Shown piece by piece: positions 21,429 through 31,549 of a stretch of DNA of 64,000 bases (within the stretch, counting starts at the first letter, position 1; every line of letters starts with the position of its first letter). The notes under the pieces are model-generated. The model had not been told where the DNA came from. It saw only the letters and a program-made list of their open reading frames with translations, and did no database searches. The DNA lies in NCBI GenBank assembly GCA_011032825.1, contig JAADJZ010000005.1, positions 1,865,001 to 1,929,000 of the forward strand. Reading direction: 5' to 3'. This DNA is from Massariosphaeria phaeospora (lineage: Eukaryota > Ascomycota > Dothideomycetes > Pleosporales). The position numbers and the translations under genes are program-made.

Positions 21429-21776
21429 TTCACTGCCGCGCAATAAAAGGATCTTACGGATCTATCTATGTTCGAAGATACAGGAAAAGAGATCAAGCAT
21501 GATGGATGCGAACGACTTGGAAATAACAATGGCCACAACGCATGGGAGACTGGACCCAGTCTCTGGCCCTCTACGAAGCAACGAACACTAGAAAGAAGAG
21601 CTTCACTGCTGAGCAATGAAAAGATACCGTGAATCAATCTATGCTCGAATAACAGGAAAAGAGAACGGGGATGATAGGGCGCAGACGACTCAAAAATAAA
21701 ATGGACGGCGACACATGAGAGACCAGACTCAGTCTCTGGCCCTTTACGAAGCAGGGAACACTATGCAAAAGATCCT
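21429..21776. repeat. Tandem duplication, 173-bp period
   Basis: Copy 1 starts at about 21429 and copy 2 at about 21602. Shared blocks in the same order are TTCACTGC, then GCAAT, AAAAGAT, ATCTATG, TCGAA, ACAGGAAAAGAGA, GATGAT, then CAGTCTCTGGCCCT, TACGAAGCA and GAACACTA. In both copies the CAGTCTCTGG block is preceded by a small dyad (AGACT...AGTCT). It immediately precedes the first TATATAAGCCCC module of the array. Confidence 0.8.
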
Positions 21777-21802
21777 CATATACTACGAAATTCCTGGACA
21801 CA

Positions 21803-21865
21803 TATATAAGCCCCTCGTCTTCGCCGTCGAGAAACCACTACAAAATGACGCTTAATCTTCTAAAA
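21803..21865 (+). promoter_or_regulatory. Array module 1: TATATAAGCCCC ... TCTAAAA
   Basis: TATATAAGCCCC at 21803-21814 and TCTAAAA at 21859-21865, spacing 56 bp. A short frame of 25 codons starting MCGWIWTF begins about 25 nt after the second element. Confidence 0.6.
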
Positions 21866-23418
21866 CAATAGAGAAAGCATTTTGATGTGCGGGTGGATCT
21901 GGACCTTCCAAATTGCACAAACTGGTACCACAAACGGATCATGTGTGAGTAAAAGATCTTAAGAAAGATATACATGGGAGTACATAGCAAGACCTCGGAT
22001 CGATTCTATCCAAACATCCTGACGAGTCCCTCATGGACCGTTTCCTCGTCTTTCCAAGGAGCCAAATAAGTCTTATATCCAACACTCTTACCTCCCCTCA
22101 CACCTATCTGCGGCACTAAAAAACTACCAAAAAGGTCGCAACTCTGCAAATATGCTTCGTAACAGCGGACCATGTGGTTCTATTTGCCTCGTTCTCGAAC
22201 CGCAAAAGATACCCAATGTCCGGAACAGATCATCAAAGGTTAAAATCAGGGTAGAGGGGTTATATGAGAGATTTGTTGCGTCACTCCTCAACAAATCATT
22301 CAGTTTACATGTGAGAGTATTGCTAGTGTTCGCAAAAGAACGTGTCAGCAGCTCAACATGCCAGACTGGCCGCAGTCTCTCGAAATACGTCGACCTATAC
22401 ACCGATGCGTTTTCTCAGACTCCGAGTTTCAAAGACCCAAGTACAACAAAACTCTCACCAAAGAGATCATGCTGCTTGCTCGCTCCTCAAACAACTACAA
22501 GATAGCTATAAATCTCGGAATAACACGGCGAAAGCGCATCAAGAACGTATGATTAGGGGGAGAAGACAATAGAATGAGCTCACACAATGTTTGATGGAAA
22601 TAAAGAGAACGACTAACACCACTATGTCTCTTGTCGGCCGTTGAGAAGTTGGCACGCTTTTCCCAACGATCTCACCACTCGTTCACTATTTCCCGACGAC
22701 TATGCAAATCTACTCTATTTCTCCGCCGAACTCTTACTTCAACAAAGTCACACATATCAGCTTATGGTTGCGACTATAAAAGAGCGCCTGAATTCTCGCA
22801 TGGGCACCGAGCACTGTAAAGCTTTCTATCTGTTATCTGTCTGGCTCCTCGAGTTTCGAGTAGCAACTACAGAGTGGCCGAGTCTTCATCATGACACAAA
22901 ATAACGTCAAACGACAATTCCCATGATAGCACTTTTGGCCAAAGGAGCATATGTTTAAAAACAGTTGCAACTACCCCATGGTGAAATAGCGATATCCGCA
23001 AGAAACATGTTTCTATTTCGCTACGGATCAAAAATTCACTCTCTAGAGACTTGTGAGAATCTCTCCGCTTCCCTCCTTATCAAGTATACACGCCCCAGCT
23101 TACCTCTACTTCTCTCCTCTTCACAGTATACCAACTTATGGTACACGGACAACAAACGATTGGCGCCCTAATCATGTTCCTCTCTGCCCCTCGAGCAGCT
23201 AAAACTCCATCGCCATCGACTACATGGCGCAACAAAGAGCTATCGCCATTAGACTTATGGAACAGTCTCGGCCGTGACTCCAATCCAAATCCTTAACAAA
23301 GACCGTACATGAGAGAGAAGAAACGCCTGCAGACCGATGTATACCTTGGATTGAGACGCATATGAAAGGTAGAGAATTCCATAATATGGCGATTTTTTGC
23401 TCTTCCTCCGCAAGGGAA

Positions 23419-23491
23419 TATATAAGCCTCTTGTACTCCGACTCTTTTTCTCTCTGTACAATCGTCCACACCAATATCCGGAGCACTAAAA
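23419..23491 (+). promoter_or_regulatory. Array module: TATATAAGCC ... ACTAAAA
   Basis: TATATAAGCC at 23419-23428 and ACTAAAA at 23485-23491, spacing 66 bp. An 88-codon frame (MFFPWTSRSV...) starts at 23511, 20 nt after the element; its coding status is unknown. Confidence 0.55.
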
Positions 23492-23770
23492 TCTGTCGAG
23501 CGAGTGGCTCATGTTCTTTCCTTGGACCAGCAGAAGCGTACAGAGCAACAAATCCCTCCTAACATCAATGCATGGAAGACTCAGAATCGTCGTTACAAGC
23601 GAAACATGTCTGGTGGGGAGTTCGGAGTCTCAACTTCAGAAACAAAATTCACTACGCCATTATCAAATGTGGAAAGACTGTGCCTGTCTATCCTACACAA
23701 GCCAGTGTCCTCTCTGTGTCACGCACCGCCTAAAAAAATTCCCGTTCAGAGTTACATGGACGGACGGACG

Positions 23771-23835
23771 TATATAAGCCCGATTTTCTACGCAACTAAG
23801 TCACCACGATTCTTCGGCACTCTCTCTCTCTAAAA
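23771..23835 (+). promoter_or_regulatory. Array module: TATATAAGCC ... TCTAAAA
   Basis: TATATAAGCC at 23771-23780 and TCTAAAA at 23829-23835 after a CT run; spacing 58 bp. An ATG follows 4 nt downstream (17-codon frame MKRKADVEKRLW...). Confidence 0.6.
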
Positions 23836-24180
23836 TACATGAAGCGTAAAGCGGATGTGGAGAAGCGCCTGTGGACCTCGCAACAGTTCTAAAATGCTTC
23901 ATATACGAGGCATGTGTCTGTGGTCTTTGCATCTCAATAACGTATAAGCACACGGCTGAGCGATGCGAAAACATTTAGACGATATGGACGATGGGAGAGT
24001 GTGGGAGTTGGGTGTAAAAAAGGATGGATCGACCAGGTAAATGAGATTTGTGAAAAAGTTGAGAGCTTAGGGTGCGAAAGATGCGGACTTATAATGGTCA
24101 TGTCCAGCGCCATCAACCCCTCTCTCTATCTCCAACTTCTCAACGTCCCTCTCACGAGCTAAGAACCTTCCCCTCTCGGA

Positions 24181-24246
24181 TATAAAGATGCACTCCTCAC
24201 CCTCCCTCCTATGGAAACCACACCCATGCTCGCTGGAGCTCTAAAA
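24181..24246 (+). promoter_or_regulatory. Array module: TATAAAG ... TCTAAAA
   Basis: TATAAAG at 24181-24187 and TCTAAAA at 24240-24246, spacing 59 bp. A 33-codon frame beginning MAGLLKGSHLP follows. Confidence 0.55.
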
Positions 24247-24603
24247 ACAGGTTCCTCTCTACTGCATGGCGGGATTGCTAAAAGGCAGTCATCTTCCTAC
24301 AATGGACCGGTGTTTCGGATCTTTTCTTTCTTTGAGAGCAATAAAGAAAACCATTTGGTCTTTCTGACATGAGCGAGCTCGCTGCGCGGAGAGAGGTTAG
24401 ATTGGCCGCGTCTATCTAAAAACGGAATCGATGTGAAGCTATGGTGGGGAGGGGGCGGTGTAAAGAATACTGAGGCCGGGCGTGAGAGATGAGTGTTAGG
24501 ATGATGATGAGGCTCACCAATAATCACTATCATTCGCCTCTCTACTCAACAGCACATATATCCCAAGTCCCCGTATCTCGCAACCAAATCCCTCCCTCGA
24601 ACA

Positions 24604-24662
24604 TATATAAGCCCCCTACTTCCCCTCCTCGAATCGCACACTTGGCCGCCACACCTCTAAAA
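24604..24662 (+). promoter_or_regulatory. Array module: TATATAAGCCCC ... TCTAAAA
   Basis: TATATAAGCCCC at 24604-24615 and TCTAAAA at 24656-24662, spacing 52 bp; a second TCTAAAA follows at 24691. A 22-codon frame beginning MCVSKTDPHP starts at about 24681. Confidence 0.65.
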
Positions 24663-24966
24663 ACAGTACGAATCAATAGTGATGTGCGTCTCTAAAACGG
24701 ATCCTCATCCCTTTCGATGGGGGTGTTTGCTCCGTGTCTCCGTATCATGAAAACAAGTTCGAATGCTTGATGGATTTCGGTTTTGTTGCCGTTAAGGAGA
24801 CTGACCGGATTGTGGATGCTGGGAAGAGCAACAATCGTAGCCTGGTCGGACATAGAGGCGTAAAAAATGAGAGCAAGAAAGTTTGAATACGGGCATACCA
24901 AGGCAGTGTTCATGCTCACCCATCCTCGAAACCCTTCTCTAATTCTCAGTCCCTTCAACTTGAAGA

Positions 24967-25028
24967 TATACAAGCCCCCTCTTTCCCCTCTTCCCTGGCT
25001 CTCACGCTTGGCTGCCACACCTCTAAAA
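24967..25028 (+). promoter_or_regulatory. Array module: TATACAAGCCCC ... TCTAAAA
   Basis: TATACAAGCCCC at 24967-24978 and TCTAAAA at 25022-25028, spacing 55 bp; a related TCCAAAA is found about 30 nt further. Nearly collinear with the 24604 unit, including the flanking text. Confidence 0.65.
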
Positions 25029-25260
25029 AGGATAAAGGAAAGATTCATAGTGTGCTTCTCCAAAAGACCCGGCTGTACGAATGTCATGGAGGCGTTTGTT
25101 CCGTGTCTTCGTATCGAACTCAGATCAGAGATGCTTGATGAATTTCGGTTTTGTTTGCTGTTAAAGCATGAAGATGGCCGAGAAATGTTGAGTACGAGCA
25201 CACTAAGGGAGTGTTAAAAAAGACCCATCCTCGAGCCCCTCCATAATCCCCAAACACACA

Positions 25261-25380
25261 TATATAAGCCCCCCCTTCCCTCTTCCTCTTCCTCTCTCCG
25301 CACTTCACCCACACACCAACCTACCGTATCTGCAAAGAAATGTCGCCAAATATCCCCCTATGGTGCGCTTCTCTCTAAAA
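25261..25380 (+). promoter_or_regulatory. Array module: TATATAAGCCCC with distant TCTAAAA
   Basis: TATATAAGCCCC at 25261-25272, then a C/T-rich tract; TCTAAAA only at 25374-25380 (113 bp), preceded by GTGCGCTTCTC as is the second element of the 24604 unit (GTGCGTC). It may correspond to that second element. Confidence 0.5.
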
Positions 25381-25675
25381 ACTGCCGAAAATTCATGCGA
25401 TGGCGGCGCTTTGGGTTCTCTTCCTCTCTTCCTCGCAAAACCAGAACAGAACAAAACAGTGTGAAATGATGATAGTTGTTATATTTGCTGAACGAACCTC
25501 GACACTGGGCTAAAACCCATTGTCCAGAGGGTGCATGTGTGAGAAGAGGGAAAGAGGGAAAAAAGGGAGAAAGGAAGGAGGTGGGTGTATAGAGAGAGAT
25601 GTGATATCGCTCGCCATCATTACCTCCTATCTTCCATATTCATGTCTTGTGACACTCAACTCCCCCCTTCACGAA

Positions 25676-25737
25676 TACATACGCCCCCTCTTCCACCACA
25701 GCCGCTCACCGCAGCTCAGCTCAGCTCAGCTCTAAAG
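25676..25737 (+). promoter_or_regulatory. Degenerate last array module
   Basis: TACATACGCCCCC at 25676-25688 and TCTAAAG at 25731-25737, spacing 55 bp, with a CAGCT repeat between. The TATA core is mutated but the spacing is kept. Confidence 0.45.
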
Positions 25738-25740
25738 AAT

Positions 25741-26405
25741 GAAAATGTGCTCTGATGGCCACTTGTATAAAACAACCATTGGGTGTTTGCATGGCGGCGG
25801 CGGCGGCGGCGTGTCCCGAACCTCGAGGGCCGTAGCAACCTAAATTAACACTGACAGCCAAACATGAGCTCCGTTGTGTCTGCGCCGCCATAGCTGACCG
25901 AGCCAACCACGATGAAGTTAAAACAGAAGAGCATTTTGTTTTGTACATTTTAGAAGCTGAAGTGTCTCAATCATCGACCCTCGCAGATAGCCGGGCATAC
26001 ATTTACATTTTGTTGGCCGACGATGATGAGATGCATCATCGTTGACTCGTGATGGTGTTCGATCGAGGGCAGCCCGATATTCAAGGCAATCGTCCGCCAT
26101 CCATCCATCCAATGACAAACCAGCTTTCCGACCGATATCTTAATCAAGATTCCGTGCCCAAGTCCGTCTGCCTGCTCGCTCACCGTGCCGAAAACGCCAC
26201 TCGAATGCAAAAAAGAAAAACATCCACCGCAATATGGCTGTCCGAAGACATCAACGTCGCAATCAGGCGCACGTAAACCGAACCGCTCGAGCGCCCAATC
26301 CGCCCATGAGAAGAACATGACCAAGACCGGCAAAAAAGAGATTCAAAGAAAAGAGGGAGGGAGTCACGACGATCGATCGATCGATAGCGTCACTCACTCA
26401 CTCAC
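25741..26405. other. Right part of the gene desert
   Basis: No gene seen. Holds a GGC trinucleotide run at about 25795-25811, a CGAT run at 26369-26384 and a TCAC/ACTC repeat at 26390-26407, then the 3' UTR of the Acinus-like gene. Confidence 0.5.
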
Positions 26406-28547
26406 TCAGCCGCGCCACGGCCCGCGAGCCCTGCCACGATAACCTCCTCCTCCTCCTCCTCCTCCACGGAAGCCACCCCGGCCACCTCGGAAGCCACCGC
26501 TATCATTAGCCCAGGGACCGTGGTCCGGACCAACTTCAAGCACCCTGTCTTCCTCGTCGAAGCCATAGCGCGCTTTCTGGTCCAGCTGTCCGCCGCCGCG
26601 TCCACGCACTTTGTCTTCTGGGCGCCAGTCGCGCGAGGTTTCGCGGTTGAGCTCATCGAGGCGCGCATCTGCGATTGCGTTTGAGAGGGGGAGGTAGTAG
26701 ACCTTGGGTTTCGCCGTGGTGGATTCGAACAGGGAGTCTAGAGTCTGGAAGCTCTTCTCGGCGTCTTGCTTGGTCTCTGCGTTAGGGGCGGTCGGTGTGC
26801 GTAAAGGTGCTTGGTGCGATCCCCTCGTTACTTCGATGTTGGAACGCGGGCCCTTGGGAGCGTTGAACGGCGCATTGCTGGCACGGGATCCGACTTCTTG
26901 TAGTATGGCCTTCACCCCGTCCTCGGTCTCTGGGTATACGACCTCGTAGCGTTTAGACGATATAGGTCTTCCTGCTCCACGCGCTTCTTTCTCTGCGGTG
27001 ATGGCATCTTCTTCCTGCTGTATCCACGACTCCACATCATCTTCTGGCACAAAGTCCACCCAGAGTTCTTTCCTATTGTTCTCGGGCGGCCAGATAGAGC
27101 CGTGCAACGAGGCGCGAACTCGAGATGCAGCTGTAGTATTCGCAAAGAGAACAAGAGCATGCGTCTTCATTCCATCCAAGAATAGAGCCTTGATTATCGT
27201 GGTATCCGGCGGGCCAGACGGCGGAGAGGCAAGCGAAACAAGATGTGTACGCAGAGGGTCGGGCCTTAGAGGACGCATAAGGTTCCGAATATAGATAGCC
27301 GGTGTCGCCGGATGCAGGGCGGGTGATATTGGACGGTCGTCTGATATCGCCTCGGCAATTGTGGTAGGAGCTGCTGTTTCAAAGAGGGCCTTGTAGCGCG
27401 GGGCTTTCTCTTTCTTCTCTGGCGCTGATGGCTTAGACTCGAGCTCTGGCGTGGGCGGCTTAGCATCCTGCTCGGCATCCTGTTTGGGACCTTCGTCAGT
27501 GACTCCGTTCAAGTCTCCCATCATGGGCTCGTCCGCCGCAGAACTCTCCTCAGTCTCCGGTCGTGGTTCTTCCATCACTACATCGTTGTCTTCCGCCAAA
27601 TGCACCTCTGGCGCGGCATCTTCACTGGGACGTGGCTTTTTGGCCCTAATGTCTTTCGAGCGAACCTCCGGCGAGTGGCTTCGTCTCTTGCGCTTCTTGG
27701 AGTCTGCCTCGAGCTCCTCCGTATTGACGCGCGAGTCTTCGGCCATGACGTGCGTGGAACGTTCAGGAACCAGGGTAGGCTCGGGTCCCTCGATGGAGCG
27801 CTTCTCATTCGGTGATGGGGAGGGGGTCCTGTTGCGCTCGACATCCATTTCCTGTGTCTCAGGTTGTGTTTGTGGTGCGGGGATCTCAGGGGCAGGCTCA
27901 GAAATTTCCGGCGCATCGAGTGCTGCTGATGAAGTTGCGGTTTCCTCTGCATGCTGTGGTTCGCTAGTTTCTGTGGCAATCATCGACGTCGCTAGCGTTT
28001 CTGCTGGTTGCTCTGCAGCAATGGAATCGGTCGTGGGAGCTGTTTCGCCTTGCGCATTGGTTGGAGCAGATAGTGCCGTGGGCGCTGTCACTTCCTCGAC
28101 CAATTGCGGTTCGCTTGTCTCCGTCGTGGTGATCTCGACAACGTCTTTTACTACGACAACTGTGTCGGCCGTCGCGGCGGGGGGTGCTTCGTTCTGGATT
28201 TCCGCGGGTTCGGGATCTGATGTAGCAACTGGAGCTGCCGTCGACGTCGCTGCATCTGGATTCCGTCAGGATAACAAAGTGCCCACTTCCAAAAACATAT
28301 ACACACCTTCGCCAGTCACAGCTACAGCCTGCGCTTCGTCGCCAGCTGCCGGCTCTTCGGGTTGCGCCGCTTGAGCTTCAGCGCCAATTCCAGGTTCCGC
28401 CGACGCGCCATTGCTGGCCTGGGCCTTGTCCCACTCCGCAAGCTTCTCGATGATCTGGGCTTTGCGCGTGAGGCCCGTCGACGGGATGGCGCGGTCTTTC
28501 AGAACCTGCCTAAGGTTCGCGACCGTCTGCTTGTTGTAGTCGCTCAT
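26406..28547 (-). CDS. Acinus-like SAP/RRM/RSB nuclear protein
   Basis: Two exons (28307..28547, 26406..28255; 51-nt intron) give 696 residues. Residues about 6-42 form a SAP domain (VANLRQVLKDRAIPSTGLT, KAQIIEKLAEW). A long acidic Glu/Thr/Pro-rich linker carries a KKRKRR-type nuclear signal. An RRM-like domain sits at about residues 390-500 (AIYIRNLMRPLRPDPLRTHL, THALVLFANTTAASRVRASL, KELWVDFVPEDD). Near residue 585 TLDSLFESTTAKPKVYYLPL matches the RSB motif by which animal Acinus binds RNPS1 and SAP18 in the ASAP complex. The tail is RGG-rich (GGFRGGRGGFRGG), coded by CCT-rich repeats on the plus strand. A role in splicing or exon-junction regulation is inferred from this domain order. Confidence 0.85.
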
Positions 28548-29786
28548 GCTGCGCTGATCAGTAGTAATTGGTTGCGAGTAATGCGCGGTGGTGTGCGTGC
28601 GTGGGCTGCGCGAGATGCACAGCACGCGGCGAGGCTAAAGCGGGTGGTGAGTGAAGTCGGCGATGGGTGCAGCTCGACGGTTGCGGTTGCGCCCGTCCAA
28701 GTCGAAGAACTTTGGGCGCGTCACCTTGGCGTGCATGACTAGCGTGCGCCGGCCGGCCACCAGCCACAGCCACAGCCACAGCCACAGCCACAGCCACAGC
28801 CACAGCCACAGCCACAGCCACCAGCTACCAGCCACAACACCACACCACACCATTCCTCAGCGCTTGTTACTCTACTTGCTATGTGGCATCGCCGGAGTCA
28901 TGTACAGGCTGCATTCTTGTGGAGCTCAGTATACTTCGCTGCCTCGAGTCGTAAATTAAGGTGTGAGATAGGAGTGCAAATGAGATACTGCGCCAAAGGC
29001 TCATTTACTGTGGAGTGTTGGTGTTTGACCATGTACGCACGCCCTGCTTTTCCTTTTCCGTTAGCGAAACCCGATCCCCCTCTATAGTAACCACTTCGCA
29101 TGCGTCTTGTACCTACCTTTTCATCATCTACAATGCCCCGGCAACATATCATACATTCCCAGCACCACAAGGCACACTATCACCGCGCATGCACCGCATG
29201 CTCCGACCACTCAAATCCAGCCTCAGGCCGTTGTACAGTTGCGAAACGCCAATGTCACCAGCGTGCATAAGATAAAACATTTTTCGCGCGTACTTTCTTG
29301 TTCACACGCTCGGGACGTATGCGGTTGTTTTTCAGCCAAGCGTAATCTTGAGCCGGGCGTAAAGGTGCCTACCTTTGTAATAGGGGGGGGGGCCGTACGG
29401 AGTATACACGGCAACTTCACTCGACACCAACTGCGCAGTCGTGCGAGTTCAACGTGCACGACGCCACATCCTGCGCACCCTGCTTCCCCATGTCCGATGG
29501 AACATCTGAGTTCGGATGATCCTTATATCTGCGTCTCTCACGACCAATCAACCACGGTTCTGCCTATTATCTAGCGCATCGACGGCTTGGGGACGGCGCA
29601 TCCGGCCTGTTCCGTCGCATGTGGGAAGCAGTCGTACGCAGGCACACCTGTGCGCCTACGTAATCTCCCCGAAGGTATATAACATATGGAGAACGTTCCA
29701 CTCTGGTAGCAAACCCAACAATTGGCACATTCGCTAGATCCTTGCTTCCCGTATTCACTCTTTCGACGGGCGCTTCGAACGGCACT
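28548..29786. promoter_or_regulatory. Divergent spacer, Acinus-like / flavoprotein
   Basis: 1.24 kb between divergent starts. Includes the CAGCCA repeat (listed separately), a run of nine or ten G at about 29383-29392 and a TACGGAGTA at 29396. A GGTATATAACATATG segment at about 29673-29687 is a plausible TATA box 100 bp before the flavoprotein ATG. Confidence 0.5.
28761..28820. repeat. (CAGCCA)n microsatellite, about 10 units
   Basis: About 60 bp of uninterrupted CAGCCA hexamers, roughly 215 bp upstream of the Acinus-like ATG. It reads as His-Ser or Gln-Pro in plus frames and Trp-Leu on the minus strand, but no surrounding gene uses it. Confidence 0.9.
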
Positions 29787-31549
29787 ATGGTACTCCAAAC
29801 TTTGAGGGCGGTGTCTCTGCTCACAGTAGTCTTGACGGGGACTGCTGTCGCAACGGCAAGCTGCGACGGCGGAGAATGGGACGTCATTGTTGTGGGTACG
29901 TAGGGCAGTCACCTGTCCCGTCATTGTGGATAACCCACATCTATATACTGGTCCACTAACATTGTATAGGCAGCGGGCCAGGAGGCATTGTAACAGCCGA
30001 CCGCATGAGTGAAGCGGGCAAAAAAGTTCTCCTCCTCGAGCAAGGCGGCCCATCCTACTTCGTCACTGGCGGCCACGCCCGCCCCGGCTGGCTCAACGGC
30101 ACCGAGCTCAGCCGCGTCGACGTGCCCGGGCTATACAAGTCCATCTTCACCATCACCGACGGCGATCTCATGTGTAAACCCGACGTCGTCAACGCGTATC
30201 AAGCATGCACGATTGGCGGCGCCACTGCAGTCAACGCGGGACTTTTCTTCCAGCCCCCTGCCAGCGATTGGGACCAGTATTTCCCCGTGGGATGGAAGAA
30301 CGAGGACATGCAAAGCGCTATTGAGAAGGTGCGTAGCAAGCAGCCAAGTACCGACAACCCGTCGCAGGATGGGAAGAGGTATCTGCAAAGCGGGTTTGAG
30401 GCTGCGAAGCAGTGGCTTGTGAAGGGTGCGGGATACGCAGAGGTAGGACTGAACGATGGACCGAGCGACCATTCGAAGAGCAAGGTCTTTGGCCATCCCA
30501 TCTGGAACTACGAGGGAGGTCAAAGGAGCGGGCCTGTGAAGACGTACTTGCAGTCTGCATTGAAGCGATCCAACTTCGCCTTCCAGAGCGGCACCAAGGT
30601 CCACCGTGTCTTGCGGGACGGCGACGTCGCGATTGGCGTTGCAGCCCAGTGCAAGAGTGCCGCCAACGCGACGACAAACATCTGCCTGAAGAAGGGCGGC
30701 CAAGTCATCCTCAGCGCCGGCGCGCTCCTCAGCCCCCAGCTCCTGATGTGGTCCGGCATCGGCGACCCTGCCGCCCTAACCAACCTGTCCACCTCCGGCC
30801 TCCTAACCCAGTCCCCCCAAGACTGGATCAACAACACGGCCGTCGGCGACAAAGTCTTCGACAACCCCAACACCTTCATCGAGCTGCAATCCGCCTCCGT
30901 CTCCTCCTACGAATACAACTACTCCAACCCCGTGGCCGCCGACCGCGACCTCTACGTAAAGTCGCGCTCCGGGCCCTACACCTTCGGGTCCCAAACCAGC
31001 GCCTTCTGGGACTTCATACCGCAAGCCGGCAACGGCACCCACGCCATCGGCTGCCAGGGCACCATCGACTCCGCCGGCTTCGGCAACTACACGGCCAACG
31101 GCACCATGACGCTGAACGTGTACGGCACGTCGGGCCTGCACTCGACCGGGCGCGTGAGCCTCGACGCCAAGGGCATCGCGCTGCCCGCCGCCAATTTCTA
31201 CGCTGACCCGCGCGACGCCGCCGCCATCGCGACGTTCATCCACGGCATCTTCGCCAAGCTGCCCGCCGGCCTGACGCCGCTGAACGTGGCGCGCAACGCG
31301 ACGCTCGCGCAGCTGACGACGTGGGTCAGCACGTTTAGTCCGTATACCATGGGCAATGTGCAGCATTGGAGCAGCAGCTGTCGGTTGGAGGCGTGTGTGG
31401 ATGCGGATGCCAAGGTCGTGGGCATGAGCAACTTGTTCGTCGTGGATGCGAGTATTGTGCCGCCGTTGACGGTGAATCCCGTGATGGGGATTATGATTGC
31501 GGCGGAGAGGGCTGTGGAGCGCATTTTGGCGTTGGGGGGGTACGAGTAA
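29787..31549 (+). CDS. Secreted GMC flavoprotein, cellobiose-dehydrogenase-like
   Basis: Two exons (29787..29895, 29970..31549) give 562 residues. A signal peptide (about 1-24, LRAVSLLTVVLTGTAVATA) is followed at once by the FAD-binding site, VIVVGSGPGGIVTADRMSEAG, with LLLEQGG ending the Rossmann unit; the intron splits the GxGxxG. ACTIGGATAVNAGLFFQPP and GGQVILSAGALLSPQLLMWSG are GMC signatures. Near the C-terminus QHW (in TMGNVQHWSSS) and the Asn of LTVNPVMG fit the His/Asn catalytic pair of the cellobiose dehydrogenase flavin domain, and NLFVVDASIVPP is typical of that subfamily. The cytochrome domain and any carbohydrate-binding module are absent. Substrate unknown; a sugar or oligosaccharide is likely. 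Several NxT/S sites support secretion. Confidence 0.87.

Larger units (their letters stand above)
21803..25740 (+). repeat. Diverged tandem array of TATA/TCTAAAA modules
   Basis: A 3.9-kb stretch without a convincing protein gene repeats one architecture on the plus strand: a TATATAAGCCCC-like box, a pyrimidine-rich stretch, then TCTAAAA or a close variant. Boxes are at about 21803, 22064 (weak), 23085, 23419, 23771, 24181, 24604, 24967, 25261 and 25676, mostly 290-425 bp apart. Box-to-TCTAAAA distances are 56, 51, 66, 58, 59, 52, 55 and 55 bp for eight of them; the modules at 23085 and 25261 have the element only about 113 bp away. Units at 24604 and 24967 are clearly homologous over most of their length: shared TGCTTGATG, ATTTCGGTTTTGTT and ACCCATCCTCGA. 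Candidate explanations are tandem small genes (coding or non-coding), or tandem solo LTR/MITE copies. Nature unknown. Confidence 0.7.

Noticed and set aside
21800..25740. tRNA, 5S rRNA or CRISPR array as explanation of the repeats
   Set aside because: No cloverleaf, A/B boxes or short identical spaced repeats are visible; units are long and diverged.
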